Below are positions 11,605 to 14,320 of a DNA stretch of 14,320 bases, piece by piece. The translations under genes and the position numbers were made by a program. The stretch comes from Bacteroidia bacterium (GTDB lineage Bacteria > Bacteroidota > Bacteroidia > NS11-12g > UBA9320), in contig JABDQY010000324.1 in the NCBI GenBank assembly GCA_013042025.1, positions 1 through 14,320 of the forward strand, given 5' to 3'. Within the stretch, counting starts at the first letter, position 1, and every line of letters starts with the position of its first letter. Under the pieces are notes generated by a model, which ran no database searches, was not told the DNA's origin, and saw only the letters and a program-made list of their open reading frames with translations.

Positions 11605-14320
11605 ATGAATAAAAATATTACACTTTTACTAATTGGTTCCCTACTTCTGGCAGCCTTAGGATTCATGACTCTTTCTGGTTCAAATAACCATTACTCTCCT
11701 AGAGTTCAAGCAGCTACAACAGCTGATGGTCAATTTGAATACTTAAAAATGATTAGAAGTAATGTAGAAACAGGTATTGTTTCTCCTGAAGATATTGCCA
11801 AGGTACGAAGTCAAATTGCATTTGAAAGATCTGCTAGAAACAAAGCAGAATGGCCTTTAGAATGGGAGTTTAGTGGCCCAGATAATGCAGGAGGAAGAAC
11901 AAGATGTTTAGTTATAGATAAAAACGATCCCAATATTCTGTATACCGGTGGTGTATCAGGTATGGTGTTTAAAAGTTCAAATAAAGGAGGAAGTTGGAGA
12001 GCCCTAACAATGGGTGATGATAACTTTGGAATTGTATCAATGGCTCAATTAGATGATGGATCTATACTCTATGGTACAGGCGAAGATGGATTTGTTGGTG
12101 GAAATGGTACTGAAGATAATGGCGGTTTTGATGGAACTGGAATTTATAAATCAACTGATGGAGAAACGTTTAGTTTGTTGCCAACAACCACAAATTTTGG
12201 ATACGTTTCAATGTTGACTAAACATCCTACACAAAATTTAATCTTTGCTGGTGCAGCAAGTGGATTAAAATATTCAGATGATGGAGGAACAACCTGGAAA
12301 AATATAAGAGGAGGAAATTGTAGAGATATTCAGTTCAATAGTGAAGGTACTGTTCTAGTTACCTTAAATACTACAATCTACCGTTCTACTACTCCTACGG
12401 ATGGAAACTCGTATAGTGCAATTACAGATATCCCTTCAGCTGGAAATACAAGAGTTGGTGTTGCTTGGTCAATGACTGATCCAAATTATTGCTATGCTGT
12501 TACAGTTGGAAATGTTTCAGCTGCAGGTTTGGTACCTGCTGCTTCTGCAGGAAGCGGTTTAACTGGATTTTACAAATCAACTGATAAAGGTCTTTCTTGG
12601 ACTAAAGAAGTAAACAGATCCAGTCGATTTTTTGCTCCTTTTAGTAACATTGGCCTAAATACTCAAGGATACTACGATTTAGCTATAGCAGTACATCCAA
12701 CTGATAAGGATAGAGTCTTTATTGGAGGTATTGAGTTCGCTGAATGGACTGATGCTGAAGGACCAGAAATTGTTGGAAGTAAATTTGGGGGTCCAACTAG
12801 TCCTTTTAGAATTCACTCAGATAAGCATCTTATTAAATTTGACACTTCAGGATCTATTCCTATTATGTATGTATGTACGGATGGTGGAATTTATAGAAGC
12901 ACAAATGAAGAGCTTAATAATTACAAAGAAATTAATGTTGGTTTAACAACGACTCAATTCTATGGCTTAGCTGCATCTAGAACTGGAAGAATTGTTGGAG
13001 GTACACAAGATCAAAGAACCATGCTGATTTCTAAAGAATCATTTCCTAGAAAAATAGGAGTTGAAGTTATTGGTGGTGATGGATTTCAAGCAGAATTTTC
13101 TGAATATGATCCAAATATTGTATTTGCTGAATCCTATAATAGTTTAATGCAACGATCAACAGTTGGTGGAACGGAAATGGCTCCGATTTGGGATAATAGA
13201 ATAGAACAAGCATTTGTTAGTGCAACGCAGCCCTCAAGCATTTTCAATGCTCGAATGGAATTATGGGAAGATCCTGTTCTTGTTGCGAGAATTAAAGATT
13301 CTGCAGACTTCTTTTCGGATGAAGAAAGATTGAAAATGGATTCAATGATGGAGTCGCGTTTCTTTTTATGCATGAATGACGGTATTTATATGTGTAACAA
13401 CGCTTTAAAAACAGCATTCAATGAAGATGATCCTAGTGATGATGATACACGTTGGTTTAGAGTATCTAATGTCACAAGTGTTGGAGATATGCATGCTTCT
13501 AAAGATGGAAATAGTTTATTTATAGGAAGAAGAGGAAGAGTTTATCGTGTTGATGGTTTCAATAGCGTTCAGTTTGATACGGTTAACATTCCTGGTTATA
13601 ATGACATCGATCCTGGTTTAACAACTACTGATATTTCTGCAAGTTTATCTATTGGTTCTAGATTTGTTACAGGCATTGAAGTTGATCCAAACGATCCAAA
13701 TAGAGTAGTCGTTACAGTTGGAAACTACGGTTATTCTAGTTATGTTTATATAACAAATAATGCAATGGATGCTAACCCTACCTGGACTAGTATTCAAGGT
13801 AATTTACCTCAATTTCCAGTATATCATGCAGTAATAAACGTAGATGACCCTGATATGATCATTTTAGGAACAGAATTTGGTATGTGGGTTACACAAAATG
13901 GTACAAATTCAACTCCAACATGGGTTGAATCTTTAACAGGAGTAGATCCAAATATACCGTTCCCTAAAGTACCAGTATTCACTGTATATCAAGTAGAAGA
14001 TAGACCTTGGTCTGGGCCTAAGATATACGCAGGAACGTATGGAATGGGGATTTGGGAAACTGGTTCATTGCTAAGCAATGTTAAGCGTCCTAGCAAGTCA
14101 GCTTCTCGTACACTCTTAAATGCATACCCAAATCCAGCAAATAATTTCGTAAACTTAAATACTGAGATTAAAGGCACATACACTGCAACTATTTACAATT
14201 TAAATGGTCAGGCAGTTATTAGCTCAAGCGGTGTAAGTAATGGCTTAATTAAGCTTAGTACAAGTCAACTGTTATCTGGAAATTATTTTGTTGAAGTTAT
14301 TGGAGACAATCAAAAAGCTG
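11605..14320 (+). CDS. Secreted Asp-box/BNR (sortilin-like) protein with T9SS sorting domain (3' truncated)
   Basis: An open frame from ATG 11605 to the window end, 905 residues with no stop; probably only 10 or so residues are missing. Residues 1-24 form a signal peptide (MNKNITLLLIGSLLLAALGF). The body is a beta-propeller with Asp-box-like repeats: KSSNKGGSW (123-131), KSTDGETF (182-189), KYSDDGGTTW (222-231), KSTDKGLSW (324-332), each closing a blade, as in sortilin/GH74/BNR proteins. Further family marks are HSDKH (404-408), DGGIYRS (426-432) and GTQDQRT (466-472). No glycosidase catalytic residues can be assigned, so an enzymatic name would be unsafe. From about residue 838 a Por/T9SS type A domain follows (NAYPNPANNFVNL, YNLNGQAV, SQLLSGNYFVEV), directing export across the outer membrane and surface attachment or release. 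Residues about 540-640 interrupt the propeller with a charged segment. Likely role: extracellular adhesion or substrate binding. Confidence 0.9.
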   Translation, partial: MNKNITLLLIGSLLLAALGFMTLSGSNNHYSPRVQAATTADGQFEYLKMIRSNVETGIVSPEDIAKVRSQIAFERSARNKAEWPLEWEFSGPDNAGGRTRCLVIDKNDPNILYTGGVSGMVFKSSNKGGSWRALTMGDDNFGIVSMAQLDDGSILYGTGEDGFVGGNGTEDNGGFDGTGIYKSTDGETFSLLPTTTNFGYVSMLTKHPTQNLIFAGAASGLKYSDDGGTTWKNIRGGNCRDIQFNSEGTVLVTLNTTIYRSTTPTDGNSYSAITDIPSAGNTRVGVAWSMTDPNYCYAVTVGNVSAAGLVPAASAGSGLTGFYKSTDKGLSWTKEVNRSSRFFAPFSNIGLNTQGYYDLAIAVHPTDKDRVFIGGIEFAEWTDAEGPEIVGSKFGGPTSPFRIHSDKHLIKFDTSGSIPIMYVCTDGGIYRSTNEELNNYKEINVGLTTTQFYGLAASRTGRIVGGTQDQRTMLISKESFPRKIGVEVIGGDGFQAEFSEYDPNIVFAESYNSLMQRSTVGGTEMAPIWDNRIEQAFVSATQPSSIFNARMELWEDPVLVARIKDSADFFSDEERLKMDSMMESRFFLCMNDGIYMCNNALKTAFNEDDPSDDDTRWFRVSNVTSVGDMHASKDGNSLFIGRRGRVYRVDGFNSVQFDTVNIPGYNDIDPGLTTTDISASLSIGSRFVTGIEVDPNDPNRVVVTVGNYGYSSYVYITNNAMDANPTWTSIQGNLPQFPVYHAVINVDDPDMIILGTEFGMWVTQNGTNSTPTWVESLTGVDPNIPFPKVPVFTVYQVEDRPWSGPKIYAGTYGMGIWETGSLLSNVKRPSKSASRTLLNAYPNPANNFVNLNTEIKGTYTATIYNLNGQAVISSSGVSNGLIKLSTSQLLSGNYFVEVIGDNQKA

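Noticed and set aside
13134..13373. 79-residue open frame on the minus strand inside the T9SS cargo gene
   Set aside because: The plus-strand frame continues without stop through this region and carries family motifs on both sides.
11605..14320. Naming the Asp-box protein a sialidase or xyloglucanase
   Set aside because: Asp-box repeats are structural; no catalytic residues of those enzymes could be identified.

Overview
The window is AT-rich chromosomal DNA from a member of the Bacteroidota, most likely a Flavobacteriales-type marine or aquatic bacterium. The evidence is consistent across independent signals. The rightmost protein carries a type IX secretion (Por) C-terminal sorting domain. 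Promoters of the Bacteroidota form TTG-N19-TAnnTTTG are visible. The families present (DUF4271, the PG_1098/THUMP-like methyltransferase, YtxJ, TSP3-repeat envelope proteins) are typical of this phylum. Shine-Dalgarno sequences are mostly absent. I see no mobile element, CRISPR array, phage gene or defence island.

Layout. 1-615: 3' end of a cell-envelope protein with thrombospondin type 3 repeats and a C-terminal SPOR-like domain. 625-1437 (-): tandem universal stress protein. 1438-1768: 331 bases without a protein gene, holding a tRNA-Val(TAC) unit on the minus strand with its own promoter and a strong intrinsic terminator. 1769-4240 (+): AsmA-family membrane-anchored protein. 4216-5373 (-): HemW-type radical SAM heme chaperone. 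5416-8604 (+): compact three-gene operon of an Omp85 (BamA/TamA-like) outer-membrane protein, a DUF4271 membrane protein and uroporphyrinogen-III synthase (HemD). 8594-9775 (-): THUMP-like SAM methyltransferase. 9826-10292 (+): a 45-residue lipoprotein not seen in standard ORF sizes, then the bacilliredoxin-like YtxJ. 10268-10690 (-): OsmC-family protein. 10731-11492 (+): small conserved outer-membrane beta-barrel-like protein of unknown function. 11605-14320 (+, runs off the end): a large secreted Asp-box/BNR (sortilin-like) protein with the T9SS sorting domain.

How the genes relate. Three themes recur: envelope biogenesis (TSP3-SPOR, AsmA, Omp85, small barrel, T9SS cargo), heme (HemW and HemD), and thiol/stress protection (Usp, YtxJ, OsmC). 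The gene order is a series of convergent and divergent pairs packed very tightly: three of four tail-to-tail junctions overlap (25, 11 and 25 bp) and the fourth has a 9 bp gap.

The most notable structural oddity is that five of six consecutive genes between 1769 and 9775 can only start at TTG or GTG, because an in-frame stop lies just upstream and no ATG fits the conserved N-terminus. Nothing here looks like a clearly undescribed system. The best leads are the lipoprotein-YtxJ pair, the AsmA/Omp85 neighbourhood, and the conserved proteins of unknown function.
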